Shown here one piece after another: positions 36,339-45,439 of a stretch of 64,000 nt of DNA. Both the position numbers and the translations under genes were made by a program. Below the pieces are notes generated by a model. The model searched no databases, was not told the DNA's origin, and worked only from the letters and a program-made list of their open reading frames with translations. The stretch covers positions 1-64,000 of the forward strand of contig CAIKFU010000090.1 in the NCBI GenBank assembly GCA_903826775.1, read 5' to 3'. The stretch comes from an uncultured beta proteobacterium. GTDB lineage: Bacteria > Pseudomonadota > Gammaproteobacteria > Burkholderiales > Burkholderiaceae. Every line of letters begins with the position of its first letter. Positions within the stretch are counted from its first letter, which is position 1.

Positions 36339-37466
36339 ATGGCGACAATTCAATATTTAACCCGAATTGAGTTTGATTTTGGAGTATCTCGCTCCATCTC
36401 AGCATTCGTCAGTTCTATTGGTATCAAAAAACCCCTGATCGTAACCGATCCCTTTTTATCAAAATCCGTCATGGTTGACGAGATGCTGGAAATGTTGAAG
36501 GGTTTTAATCCTTGTATTTTTGCAGGTACACCACAAAATCCTACGCAAGAAGCCGTTGAATCCGCAGTTAAGATTTATTTAGAAGAAGGATGCGATGGGG
36601 TAATTGCAGTTGGGGGAGGTTCATCCATCGATCTGGCAAAAGGCGTTGCCTTGTTGGCCACCCACCCTGCGCCACTAGAGCAATATGCAGCCATTTTGGG
36701 TGGGTTGGATTTAATTACCCCCAAGGTCGCCCCTGTGATAGCGATTCCAACAACAGCTGGAACAGGCAGTGAAGTAGGGCGTGCTGCTTTGATAAGCCTA
36801 GCTGACGGACGCAAATTGGGTTTTATTAGCCCATATTTGATCCCTAAAATAGCGGTTTGCGATCCAGAGCTAACGCTTGGGTTGCCTGCAAATTTAACCG
36901 CCGCAACTGGAATGGATGCTTTAACGCATTGCATTGAAACCTATATCTCTCCACGGATCAATCCACCAGCAGATGCCATTGCATTGGATGGAGCGCAAAG
37001 AGCTGCTAAGTGGATTGAGGCAGCGTTTCAAAACGGAGAAGATCGAGAGGCTAGATGGAATATGATGATGGCCTCATTGCAGGGAGGTCTGACTTTCCAA
37101 AAGGGGCTAGGGGCCGTCCACTCGATGTCGCACCCTTTGGGCGGACTAAAATCCCCGGTATTGCATCATGGAACGCTGAATGCCTTGATCTTGCCAGCAG
37201 TTCTACGGTTTAATCGACCCCATTGTTTACTCAAATTACAGAATTTAGAGAAAGCCATTGGATTGGCTCCTTCAATCTCATTAGATCAATTTATCGAACG
37301 CTTGAATATTAAATTAAAGTTACCAAAATCCCTCAGTGAGTTGGGTGTAACAAGAGAGATGCTTCCTGCTATGGTTGAGGGTGCCGTGAAGGATCATTCA
37401 AGCGCATCCAATCCTCGGCCTTTGCAAAAAAGCGATTTTGAATTCTTGTTTAATGAGGTGCATTAA
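36339..37466 (+). CDS. Iron-containing alcohol dehydrogenase
   Basis: 375 residues. NAD-binding GGGSSIDLAKG, TAGTGSEVGRAALI and the metal site DALTHCIETYISP...HSMSHPLGGLKSPVLHHGTLNALILP are typical of the Fe-ADH superfamily. It starts 2 nt after the CitE-like gene stop. It may reduce or oxidise a hydroxy acid or aldehyde formed by the preceding lyases; a maleylacetate-reductase-like role is also possible. Confidence 0.92.
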   Translation: MATIQYLTRIEFDFGVSRSISAFVSSIGIKKPLIVTDPFLSKSVMVDEMLEMLKGFNPCIFAGTPQNPTQEAVESAVKIYLEEGCDGVIAVGGGSSIDLAKGVALLATHPAPLEQYAAILGGLDLITPKVAPVIAIPTTAGTGSEVGRAALISLADGRKLGFISPYLIPKIAVCDPELTLGLPANLTAATGMDALTHCIETYISPRINPPADAIALDGAQRAAKWIEAAFQNGEDREARWNMMMASLQGGLTFQKGLGAVHSMSHPLGGLKSPVLHHGTLNALILPAVLRFNRPHCLLKLQNLEKAIGLAPSISLDQFIERLNIKLKLPKSLSELGVTREMLPAMVEGAVKDHSSASNPRPLQKSDFEFLFNEVH

Positions 37467-37485
37467 TTACCACTGGAGCAAAAGC

Positions 37486-38454
37486 ATGAAAATATTTTTT
37501 TCAAAACTTTTGGCAATTTTTTTTGTTTGTAGTCTAAGTGCGTTAGCACAAAATCCGAATTATCCAGATCGTCAAATTAAAATTATTTCTCCGTTTGCGG
37601 TTGGGGGTATAGCGGATTCATTTGCGCGTTTGATTGGGCAATCCTTAAGCGATTCCTGGGGTCAGCCGGTCGTGATAGAAAATAAAACCGGTGGCGGGGG
37701 GAATATTGGAGCCGATTTTGTTGCGAAATCTCCTCCAGACGGCTATACCTTGGTGATGGGAAATATTGGGAGTCATGCCGTAAACCCATATTTAATGAAA
37801 AACATGCCCTACGATCCGTTAAAGGATTTTGAACCGATTGCTTTTGTTTTGGATGCAGAAGGGTTGCTGGTAGTCAATCCTTCTTTGCCGGTGAAAAATG
37901 TTCGTGAACTGATTGCCTATATCAAAGCCAATCCGGGAAAAATATCCTATGGTTCCGGTGGTGTGGGAACGACTAGCCATTTAGCTGGGGAATTATTTAA
38001 AACCCTGGCCAAGGTCGATATGGTGCATATTCCCTATAAGGGAAATGCACTTGCCATTACTGATTTAATTGGGGGTCAAACGCAAATCATGTTTGCGACC
38101 ATGCCGACTGTGTTGCCGTATGTTAAATCGGGAAAATTGAAAGCATTGGCTGTAATAGGGGCTTCAAGGACCTCTTCATTGCCTGATGTGCCAACTGTTT
38201 CAGAAACACTCCCCGGTTTTGATGTGAGTAATTGGATTGGTTTATTTTCCCCGGCTGGGACCCCTAAATCGATCGTGAATAAATTAAACAGCGAAATTAT
38301 TAAAATAATGCAACAACCAAATCTTCAAACACGGTTGGAATCAGAAGGGGCTAAGTTTAAGGCGATGACTCCTGAAGCATTTGCTGTCTTTCAAAAAAAT
38401 GAAGCTTTGAAGTGGGCGAAAACCATTAAGGATTCCGGAATTACGCCTGAATAA
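37486..38454 (+). CDS. Bug/TctC-family periplasmic binding protein (3)
   Basis: 322 residues from MKIFFSKLLAIFFVCSLSALAQ, a clear signal peptide; GGAG lies 8 nt upstream. The track's TTG start at 37438 lies inside the Fe-ADH gene. Mature start YPDRQIKIISPFAVGGIADSFARLIGQSL; VIENKTGGGGNIGADFVAKSPPDGYTL and VHIPYKGNALAITDLIGGQTQIMFAT are canonical. Last gene of the RraA-HpcH-ADH operon, so it probably captures that pathway's substrate. Confidence 0.93.
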   Translation: MKIFFSKLLAIFFVCSLSALAQNPNYPDRQIKIISPFAVGGIADSFARLIGQSLSDSWGQPVVIENKTGGGGNIGADFVAKSPPDGYTLVMGNIGSHAVNPYLMKNMPYDPLKDFEPIAFVLDAEGLLVVNPSLPVKNVRELIAYIKANPGKISYGSGGVGTTSHLAGELFKTLAKVDMVHIPYKGNALAITDLIGGQTQIMFATMPTVLPYVKSGKLKALAVIGASRTSSLPDVPTVSETLPGFDVSNWIGLFSPAGTPKSIVNKLNSEIIKIMQQPNLQTRLESEGAKFKAMTPEAFAVFQKNEALKWAKTIKDSGITPE

Positions 38455-38536
38455 TATAAATAACTAATTTAGAATCTAGCCATTTATCGGTGATGCAATA
38501 TAAAAGATGAGGGTTAATAAGACTGCACCATCTTTA

Positions 38537-38752
38537 CTAATGTGGTTGAATATTTTTCAAGCATTCTGCCTGTGCCTTGGCAGCAGGCGCCCCATGATAT
38601 CCAAAACCCTTTGTTGGATCAGGTCCGGTGCCTAAGTAGAGATGTCGACAGTCATCCGCACTATTGGATTTAGTATTTTGAATAGGTTGTTCTGGGGTTG
38701 CGCAACCGGGAATGCCTGTAAGGCAAAGCACTATAGCAATTGATCGAAGCAT
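38537..38752 (-). CDS. Small putative lipoprotein
   Basis: 71 residues from MLRSIAIVLCLTGIPGCATPEQ; GGGAG 5-6 nt before the 38752 ATG decides this start over the longer track form. The lipobox-like GIPGC and two further Cys (DDCRHLYLGTG, AECLKNIQ) suggest a lipid-anchored periplasmic protein. The segment TGPDPTKGFGYHGAPAAKAQAEC is distinctive but no family was recognised. Confidence 0.68.
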   Translation of the reverse strand: MLRSIAIVLCLTGIPGCATPEQPIQNTKSNSADDCRHLYLGTGPDPTKGFGYHGAPAAKAQAECLKNIQPH

Positions 38753-38837
38753 TCTTTCTCCCGTCACGTTTGGTGGGGGCATATATCAAAAATTAAATCG
38801 TTTGGATACTCTCAGTAAATCATAGCGTAGATTTATT

Positions 38838-39743
38838 CTAAGTCGTTAATAATCGCTTTTTGAGGAGCTTACTTGCCGGAGATAAGTCTACCCCGGATTT
38901 ATTTGCCAGCAGAAGATTACGGATAGCCCAAGAGTCCGATAATTTAACCGCTTTAAGATTCATGGCATTCATCTGGGAAAGGCAAGCTTGAATGGGAAGA
39001 ACACCTATTCCAAGATTTACTGCGATCATCTCGCACATGGCGTTATAACTTCTAACTTGAATGCGCAATCTCATTTGTTTACCAAGTTTTTCCGCGCTTC
39101 GTGAAGTAAGCTCAAGTAATGAGCTGCCGCGGTTAAGGCCAACAAAATCGTATTGAAGGCATTCCTCAAAGCCAACCACTTTTCTCTTGGAAAGGGGGTG
39201 CAACTTACTGCAGGCAATAATCAATTCATCTTGCCCAATAATTTCGGTTTCCAATCCTGTTGTGATAATTCCCTCGGCAAATATACCGATATCGGCAATC
39301 CCATCCAGAAGGGATCTCACGATATCCCCGCTAAGTTGCTCTTCAACATCAATTTGTATTTCGGGATGCTCCATTAAAAATCTTGCCAAAGCGGAAGGAA
39401 GGAACTCTGTAAGGGCGGACATATTTGCCCATAAACGTACGTGGCCTTTTATGCCCTTCGAATATTCGATAAGCTCGTTACTAAATTGTTCAAACCCCTG
39501 ATATAAACGTAAGGCATGTTGAATCACAATGTGTCCGGTTTGGGTGAGCGTAACCCCTTTGGCGGATCTGTCCAAAAGTGCTGTACCAACCGTTTCTTCA
39601 AACTCCGAAACTCTTCTGCTTGCTGCAGACAGTGCAAGATTGCATTCGTTTGCACCCTTTGTAATGCTGCCCGATTTAGCAATTGCGCAAAACAGCCTGA
39701 GGGTAACAAAGTCAACCCTGGCGGGGTTAATTTCCTTTTTCAT
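38838..39743 (-). CDS. LysR-family transcriptional regulator
   Basis: 301 residues. N-terminal winged helix VDFVTLRLFCAIAKSGSITKGANECNLALSAASRRVSEFEETVGTALLDRSAKGVTLTQTG, followed by a periplasmic-binding-like effector domain (GHVRLWANMSALTEFLPSAL onward). It is divergent from the CoA-transferase gene with a 113-bp gap that holds an inverted repeat, so it most likely controls that operon in response to a pathway acid. Confidence 0.94.
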   Translation of the reverse strand: MKKEINPARVDFVTLRLFCAIAKSGSITKGANECNLALSAASRRVSEFEETVGTALLDRSAKGVTLTQTGHIVIQHALRLYQGFEQFSNELIEYSKGIKGHVRLWANMSALTEFLPSALARFLMEHPEIQIDVEEQLSGDIVRSLLDGIADIGIFAEGIITTGLETEIIGQDELIIACSKLHPLSKRKVVGFEECLQYDFVGLNRGSSLLELTSRSAEKLGKQMRLRIQVRSYNAMCEMIAVNLGIGVLPIQACLSQMNAMNLKAVKLSDSWAIRNLLLANKSGVDLSPASKLLKKRLLTT

Positions 39744-39759
39744 TTGGCTATTTTATCTG

Positions 39760-39782
39760 AGCCTTCGCATAATGAGAAGGCT
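39760..39782. promoter_or_regulatory. Candidate LysR operator
   Basis: AGCCTTC-gcataatga-GAAGGCT: perfect 7-bp arms with 9-nt spacing, in the LysR/CoA-transferase intergenic gap. Length and spacing are in the range of LysR-type recognition sites. Confidence 0.5.
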
Positions 39783-39856
39783 TTATCCATTTATAGCAAT
39801 TTACAAGATTACTCGGATGGCGTAATTTACGAGCAGGTAATTAATGGGGGATTAGG

Positions 39857-41059
39857 ATGGAGCCGTTAGCAGATATAAAAGTAATAGAGATGGGTCAATT
39901 GATCGCGGGTCCATTTGCTGCGAAAACCTTGGCGGATTTTGGGGCTGATGTAATCAAAATCGAGCCCCCTAAAGTTGGTGATGCCTTGCGTAAGTGGCGT
40001 CTATTGAAGGATGGCACTTCGGTGTGGTGGCAAGTCCAGTCACGCAATAAACGATCCCTTTCCTTGGATCTTAAGCAATCCGAAGCACAAGAAATTGTTA
40101 GAACCTTGGTTAAAGAAGCCGATGTTCTGATTGAAAATTTTCGTCCCGGCACATTGGAGTCCTGGGGGCTGGACCCAGAGCAATTGCTCGAGATGAATCC
40201 TCGATTGGTGGTGCTTAGGATTAGCGGGTATGGTCAAACCGGCCCCTATCGCGATAAGCCTGGTTTTGGTGTGGTTGCTGAAGCCATGGGCGGTTTGAGG
40301 CATTTGACTGCCGAACCTGGAAGGGTGCCAGTACGGGTCGGCATAAGTATTGGGGATACGCTGGCTTCTTTGCATGGTGTGATTGGAATATTGCTTGCCT
40401 TGCAAGAACGTCATCGAAGCGGACGCGGGCAAGTAATAGATATCGCCTTATACGAGGCGGTCTTCAATTGCATGGAGAGTTTACTTCCGGAATATAGCGC
40501 TTTCGGCGAAGTTCGTCAGGCTGCAGGAAGCGCGATGCCGGGGATTGCTCCTACCAACGCCTATTGTTGCAGTGATGGCGGATATGTATTGATTGCCGGT
40601 AATGGTGATAGTATTTTTAAACGACTGATGGATCTAATTGGTCGAAATGATTTAGGTAGCGATCCAAGTCTCCTGAATAATGAAGGCAGGGTAAAGCGGG
40701 TTGCCGAGTTGGATCAAGCAATTGGTGAATGGGCCAAAGCCATGTCGACAGAAACCGTATTGCAGGCGCTTGATTCGGCTTCAGTGCCAGCTGGTCGTAT
40801 TTATACGATTGCAGACATTGCCAATGATCCGCACTATAGGTCGCGCGGAAATATTCAAACGATAACGATGCATGATGGGACCAAGTTGGATGTTCCGGGG
40901 GTTATGCCAAAACTTTCTCGAACACCTGGATCTATAAAAACCCTCGCTCCCGATATTGGCCAAAATACCGATGAAATATTGCGTAATATTGGATTAAGCG
41001 AGCAGCAGGTTGTGGCATTAAAGAAACGTGGCATTGCTTTTACGAACAAGCAGGATTAG
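39857..41059 (+). CDS. CaiB/BaiF (class III) CoA-transferase
   Basis: 400 residues. IKVIEMGQLIAGPFAAKTLADFGADVIKIEPPKVGDALRKW and NKRSLSLDLKQSEAQEIVRTLVKEADVLIENFRPG are the family signatures; the catalytic Asp is expected in the central region near SIGDTLASLHGVIG. It moves CoA between carboxylic acids, probably activating the acid that the next enzyme cleaves. First gene of a three-gene unit divergent from lysR. Confidence 0.94.
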   Translation: MEPLADIKVIEMGQLIAGPFAAKTLADFGADVIKIEPPKVGDALRKWRLLKDGTSVWWQVQSRNKRSLSLDLKQSEAQEIVRTLVKEADVLIENFRPGTLESWGLDPEQLLEMNPRLVVLRISGYGQTGPYRDKPGFGVVAEAMGGLRHLTAEPGRVPVRVGISIGDTLASLHGVIGILLALQERHRSGRGQVIDIALYEAVFNCMESLLPEYSAFGEVRQAAGSAMPGIAPTNAYCCSDGGYVLIAGNGDSIFKRLMDLIGRNDLGSDPSLLNNEGRVKRVAELDQAIGEWAKAMSTETVLQALDSASVPAGRIYTIADIANDPHYRSRGNIQTITMHDGTKLDVPGVMPKLSRTPGSIKTLAPDIGQNTDEILRNIGLSEQQVVALKKRGIAFTNKQD

Positions 41060-41065
41060 CAAATC

Positions 41066-41992
41066 ATGACGAGAATTTATTTTAATGAAGTGGTAACGCG
41101 TGACGGGTTTCAGATTGAGCCAAACTTTATTCCAACCGACGACAAGGTTAAGTTGATTAATGAATTGAGTGCATGTGGGTATGCAAAAATAGAAGTGACT
41201 TCGTTTACATCTCCCAAGGCCATTCCAATGCTGCGCGATGCAGAAGAGGTTATGGGGAGAATTGTTCGGGTTCCAGGCGTTGAGTACACAGTACTGGTCC
41301 CCAATCTTCGTGGTGCTGAGCGGGCATTGGAGTCTGAGGCGGATGAGTTCAACCTAGTAATGTCCACATCGGAAACTCACAATTTGGCAAATCTTCGCAT
41401 GACAAGGGAAAAGAGTTTCACTGGATTGGCAGAAGTGATTGGGTATGTGAATGGGAAAACCCCAATCAATGTTTCACTGTCTACCAGTTTTGGTTGTCCG
41501 ATGGAAGGGGCTATTTCCCAAAAAGTGGTTGAAGAATTTGTGCAGCGTTTTGCAGATCTTGGGGTGAGAGGTGTGACGATTTGCGATACCACTGGCATGG
41601 CAAATCCGATCCAAGTTGCTAGGATGGTTGATTCCATTCAGAAGAAATTTGAGTACCTGCAGTTAACTCTGCATTTTCACAATACCAGGGGAATGGGGTT
41701 GGCAAATCTATTAGCAGCGGTGCAAGGCGGAATAACTCGATTTGACGGATCTCTCGGAGGTTTAGGTGGCTGCCCGTACGCCCCAGGTGCTAGCGGGAAT
41801 ATTTGCAGCGAGGATGCGATACACATGTTGGATTCAATGGGTTATATAACGGGGATTAATATTACCCGCTTGGTGAATTTAGCACGTGAGCTTCCAATAA
41901 TTGTTGGGCATCCTGTTCCTGGCCAGATTGCAAAAGCAGGATGTGTTAGTGACCTACATCCAACCCCATCCTACGTTTATGATTTGTGCTAA
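41066..41992 (+). CDS. HMG-CoA lyase-like enzyme
   Basis: 308 residues, DRE-TIM metallolyase. VVTRDGFQIEP is the N-terminal catalytic motif (the usual RDGLQ is RDGFQ), LHFHNTRGMGLANLLAA carries the metal-binding HxH/N, and GLGGCPYAPGASGN the catalytic Cys. It likely cleaves HMG-CoA or an analogue to acetyl-CoA plus a 3-oxo acid. The pairing with a class III CoA-transferase 6 bp upstream implies activation then cleavage of a branched 3-hydroxy dicarboxylate. Confidence 0.92.
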   Translation: MTRIYFNEVVTRDGFQIEPNFIPTDDKVKLINELSACGYAKIEVTSFTSPKAIPMLRDAEEVMGRIVRVPGVEYTVLVPNLRGAERALESEADEFNLVMSTSETHNLANLRMTREKSFTGLAEVIGYVNGKTPINVSLSTSFGCPMEGAISQKVVEEFVQRFADLGVRGVTICDTTGMANPIQVARMVDSIQKKFEYLQLTLHFHNTRGMGLANLLAAVQGGITRFDGSLGGLGGCPYAPGASGNICSEDAIHMLDSMGYITGINITRLVNLARELPIIVGHPVPGQIAKAGCVSDLHPTPSYVYDLC

Positions 41993-42058
41993 TACAATTT
42001 GAATGATTTAGGATGATGATGCGCAAGTACATGTCCGTCCCATTTCTCCGAGGTTGCC

Positions 42059-42457
42059 ATGATTGACCATTTAGATCACCTTGTTCTGACAACTTCTCAT
42101 GAAGCCTTGTGCGTTGATTTTTATACGCGAGTCTTGGGAATGAAGCTTGAAAGATTTGTTAGCGGCAATCCCCCTGTAGAACGCAAAGCATTTATATTTG
42201 GAAATCAAAAAATTAACTTGCATATTAGCGGGAGGGAATTTGAACCTAAAGCGAATATTCCAACCCCAGGCTCCTTGGATCTTTGTTTTATTGCCGATCA
42301 ACCGTTGGCGATGGTGATAATAAAGCTTGCTGAATACCAATGGCCAGTTATTGAAGGGCCTGTGTTGCGAACCGGTGCCGCTTCTAAGATTCGTTCAGTG
42401 TATGTTCGGGATCCAGATCAAAATCTTATTGAAATTAGCGAGGTTTGGCAAGAATAA
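42059..42457 (+). CDS. VOC (glyoxalase-like) family protein
   Basis: 132 residues. IDHLDHLVLTTSHEALCVDFYTRVLGMKLERF, KINLHISGREF and VYVRDPDQNLIEISE give the paired beta-alpha-beta-beta-beta layout with likely metal ligands (His, His, Glu). Members are dioxygenases, isomerases, lyases or resistance proteins; here a role in the adjacent acid pathway is likely but unspecified. GAGG precedes the ATG. Confidence 0.88.
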   Translation: MIDHLDHLVLTTSHEALCVDFYTRVLGMKLERFVSGNPPVERKAFIFGNQKINLHISGREFEPKANIPTPGSLDLCFIADQPLAMVIIKLAEYQWPVIEGPVLRTGAASKIRSVYVRDPDQNLIEISEVWQE

Positions 42458-42691
42458 GGTTTTTTCTAAATGCTTATTTGTGGTATTGAATTGCTTAAGT
42501 TATTCATGGGTGTAATTACTAGTAAGCAATATATCCCTATTTAAATCAGGTGTATTTTATTAAGTAGTTTGATTCGAGTCAAAAGCATGTGTAGACTTCA
42601 TCAATCGAATGTTGACCGACTTTGTTAGTGATTTAAGTGGCCGCAATTCTCGTCGACATACATTTAATCCAATTTCAATAAAAGGCATGCG

Positions 42692-43450
42692 ATGAGCAAT
42701 ATACAGAAGATCGGCAATCCAGCAAGACAATCCAACAATCTACTGTTTAAACGCAGATCGATATTGAAAACATTGAGTTTGGCAGCGCTACTTCCTGTTG
42801 GATTAGGAGCTTATCCATCCGGTATTGTGATTGCAGCGGATGGCGTGCCGTTACCTGAAAACGTGATGACACCTGATGCTGCTCTGAAAAGACTGCTCGA
42901 TGGAAACAAACGGTATGTTTCAGGAAAAATCAGCGTGCGTGACTTTAATGTGAACCGGGCTATTTTGGCGAAAGGTCAAAATCCGTATGCTTGCATTTTG
43001 TCATGCGCCGATTCTAGGGTGGCTCCCGAATTGTGTTTTGATGAAAGTCGTGGCGATTTATTTGTGACGCGTTTAGCTGGTAATTACGCTTCTTTGGATA
43101 TTTTGGCTAGTTTGGAATACGGTACAGCCGTTTTGAAAGCGCCATTGATTATGGTTCTTGGCCATACCGATTGTGGAGCCATTAAAGCAGGTATGAAGGC
43201 CGATAAAGAGAACGTGGATTTTCCAGGGCATATACAAACCATTACCAGCGAATTAAAGAGTGCCGTTAAAGAGGGTGTGAAATTGCCTGGTAATGCAACT
43301 GATAACGTGGCCAAAGAGAATGTAAGGCTGAACGTTGCAAAGCTCAAAGAATCCACCCCAATCTTAAGGCAATTGGTTGCCGATAAAAAGTTGATGGTAG
43401 TAGGGGGCTTGTACCACCTTGATACCGGTAAAGTTGAGTTGCTCACATAA
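42692..43450 (+). CDS. Exported beta-class carbonic anhydrase
   Basis: 252 residues. Zinc ligands C105, H158 and C161 (CILSCADSRV, GHTDCG) and the Asp107-Arg109 dyad are intact. The N-terminus NLLFKRRSILKTLSLAALLPVGLG is a Tat-like leader, so the enzyme should act in the periplasm, unusual for a class mostly found in the cytosol but seen in other proteobacteria. AAGG precedes the ATG. It interconverts CO2 and bicarbonate. Confidence 0.92.
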   Translation: MSNIQKIGNPARQSNNLLFKRRSILKTLSLAALLPVGLGAYPSGIVIAADGVPLPENVMTPDAALKRLLDGNKRYVSGKISVRDFNVNRAILAKGQNPYACILSCADSRVAPELCFDESRGDLFVTRLAGNYASLDILASLEYGTAVLKAPLIMVLGHTDCGAIKAGMKADKENVDFPGHIQTITSELKSAVKEGVKLPGNATDNVAKENVRLNVAKLKESTPILRQLVADKKLMVVGGLYHLDTGKVELLT

Positions 43451-43502
43451 AAGTTGTGTGTTGATTTGGTTTGAACTGGCGTGAGTGCATTAAGATGGGT
43501 CA

Positions 43503-43826
43503 ATGAAGAAACTATTTTTAAAGTTCGCCGGGTTGGGTGCGGTGAGCTTTTCTTTGGCGCTAATCGGTTTTAAGGTCCAAGCACAAAACCAAACCTTTTC
43601 TCCATTAAGCCCTGTCCAGCTTAACGCAATCAACAATCAGCCTATTTCTCCGATAGAAGGGGCATTAGGCCCGGTTTCTCCAAGCGGTCAGGAGTTGGTA
43701 TTGCCCCAGAAGTCTTCATTTGATTCTCAGTTTTTTAATCAACCGAAGGCGGAGGATGAGGCTCAGGCTTTAGGGGCTGAATCGGCAGAGCCTTTTCAAC
43801 CGGTATCGGCTACATTTTCCTTTTAA
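43503..43826 (+). CDS. Small exported protein of unknown function
   Basis: 107 residues: signal peptide MKKLFLKFAGLGAVSFSLALIGFKVQAQ, then a low-complexity Pro/Ser/Gln/Glu-rich mature part (SPLSPVQLNAINNQPISPIEGALGPVSPSG) ending in VSATFSF. No family recognised. It starts 52 bp after the carbonic anhydrase and ends at a convergent hairpin. Confidence 0.68.
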   Translation: MKKLFLKFAGLGAVSFSLALIGFKVQAQNQTFSPLSPVQLNAINNQPISPIEGALGPVSPSGQELVLPQKSSFDSQFFNQPKAEDEAQALGAESAEPFQPVSATFSF

Positions 43827-43829
43827 TTC

Positions 43830-43852
43830 AAGTTCCATAATATTTGGAACTT
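43830..43852. terminator. Bidirectional hairpin between convergent genes
   Basis: AAGTTCCA-taatatt-TGGAACTT: 8-bp perfect stem, 7-nt loop, just after the stop at 43826 and facing the convergent gene at 43914. No long T-run. Confidence 0.45.
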
Positions 43853-43913
43853 AGGCCCTATCCTACTTTTTATGCATTACCACTGGCTTCTAAGGATTAT
43901 TTGCCTTGCATTG

Positions 43914-44225
43914 TTATTTTGAAGGAATTGAGCCAATTCGATTGCCATTATTATCGTAGTAGTCAGTTGCCCCCGATGCATCCTTAATTTGATAACCGGT
44001 TCTATTTCCTTGATTATCAAAACTGACATTTTTCGAGTCTTGGTTTGCCAAGAACCCATTTTTGTTGGGAATGGCGTATTTTAGGTTATTAATACTATTA
44101 TCGATTGTATTGTTGACCCTGTTATCGATCATGCCTGACGATGTATTTGCGACTGTTGGTTGTGAATAGGCGTTTGCAATATGGATCAATATGCAGAGCG
44201 TCAGAATTGGTATTCTTTTTTTCAT
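43914..44225 (-). CDS. Small exported Asn-rich protein
   Basis: 103 residues with a signal peptide (MKKRIPILTLCILIHIANAYS). The mature part is rich in Asn, Asp and Gly (IDNRVNNTIDNSINNLKYAIPN, FDNQGNRTGYQIKD, DYYDNNGNRIGSIP), with two similar D-x-x-GNR-x-G turns like short RHS/YD-type motifs. No family recognised. Confidence 0.65.
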   Translation of the reverse strand: MKKRIPILTLCILIHIANAYSQPTVANTSSGMIDNRVNNTIDNSINNLKYAIPNKNGFLANQDSKNVSFDNQGNRTGYQIKDASGATDYYDNNGNRIGSIPSK

Positions 44226-44392
44226 GAAATATTTACAAAATTTAGCGTTAATGATTTCTATGTAAAGGGAATATACCTATTAATAGTAGTGTTTTTATTG
44301 GATTATGCGATGCATGCTTCATTATGTGACATGCTTGGCAAAATGATATGGTAAGTACGTTCAAAGATCAAAACGATTAAAAGGGCTTCCTG

Positions 44393-44950
44393 ATGAAATG
44401 CATTTGTTCCAACACCCATGTGGTAGTTAAATTGGCTGCAGTGGTTTTCGTGTCGATGGGATTTTTAACCCTTACAGGTTGTCAGTCCTTAGATCGTGGC
44501 ACGGGACAAAGAGCTTTTGCAGTATTGGATTCGAAATCCGGCTCAAATGCAAAAGGCGAAGTGGCGTTTATATGGCAAGGTCATGATGTGGTCATTAATG
44601 GAAAATTTTCTGGATTAAAGCCAAATGCCGAACAAGGCATTCATGTGCATGAGAAGGGTGATTGCTCTGCGCCTGATGCGTTAAGCGCAGGCGGTCACTT
44701 TAATCCCGATACCAAGATGCACGGAACTCCCGATAGTGGCATGAACCACGCTGGGGATTTGCCCAATATCAAGTCAGACGCAAACGGGAATGCAGTCTAT
44801 ACCGCAAAGCTTAGCGGCTTCTCGGTTGATGGTGGGCCTTCAGGGGTATTGGGTAGGGCTGTGGTAGTGCATCGCGATCCAGATGATTACAAGACTCAAC
44901 CTGCAGGAAATTCAGGTCCGCGCATCGCGTGTGGATTGATCAAATCATAA
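44393..44950 (+). CDS. sodC: Cu/Zn superoxide dismutase, lipoprotein form
   Basis: 185 residues. LTGC at the end of the leader is a lipobox. GIHVHEKGDCSAPDALSAGGHFNP, HGTPDSGMNHAGDLPN and AVVVHRDPDDYKTQPAGNSGPRIACG give the copper and zinc His/Asp ligands and the disulfide Cys pair. It removes periplasmic superoxide. AAGGG lies upstream of the ATG. It precedes an EF-hand gene by about 30 bp. Confidence 0.96.
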   Translation: MKCICSNTHVVVKLAAVVFVSMGFLTLTGCQSLDRGTGQRAFAVLDSKSGSNAKGEVAFIWQGHDVVINGKFSGLKPNAEQGIHVHEKGDCSAPDALSAGGHFNPDTKMHGTPDSGMNHAGDLPNIKSDANGNAVYTAKLSGFSVDGGPSGVLGRAVVVHRDPDDYKTQPAGNSGPRIACGLIKS

Positions 44951-44981
44951 GAATTGCGTTGAATCTAAATGGAGCAGGGAA

Positions 44982-45239
44982 ATGAATAAAAAACTGATAA
45001 TGTGGTGTTTGGCCGGCGTGTATGGAGCGTTATTGAGTAATTCTGTTTGCGCCCAATCCTACCGAGATAAAGAAATTGACGAAAAGTTTGCGGCTGCCGA
45101 CGTGAATCACGATGGTAAATTAACGTTAAAAGAAGCGCAGGCTGGCATGCCAAGGGTAGCGGAGCACTTCAACCAAATTGATGCTGACCACAAAGGGTAT
45201 GTGACGCTAGCGCAAATAAAAACCTTGGCAGACAAGTAA
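44982..45239 (+). CDS. Small exported EF-hand protein
   Basis: 85 residues: leader (LIMWCLAGVYGALLSNSVCAQ) and two EF-hand loops, DVNHDGKLTLKE (complete) and DADHKGYVTLAQ (last position Gln instead of Glu, so weaker). Probably a periplasmic Ca-binding protein. Probably co-transcribed with sodC. Confidence 0.85.
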   Translation: MNKKLIMWCLAGVYGALLSNSVCAQSYRDKEIDEKFAAADVNHDGKLTLKEAQAGMPRVAEHFNQIDADHKGYVTLAQIKTLADK

Positions 45240-45439
45240 TCTAGGGATGATCCATTGAAGTAGTCAAATGGAGTATTACCCCTTTAAAGCCATATCAATA
45301 AACGGTAGGCGCTTATTTTTGAATTTAAAGACTAATAAAATTCCTAATACTCTTACCATGCAGGTAAGGATAAAGGTATTATTTGCTTCACTAGGCTAGG
45401 ATGTTCATGGCTTTCAGATAATGGTGTTGGAGGTTCTAA

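Noticed and set aside
39187-39825. Plus-strand ORFs inside the LysR gene
   Set aside because: Antisense shadows of a clear LysR-family gene.
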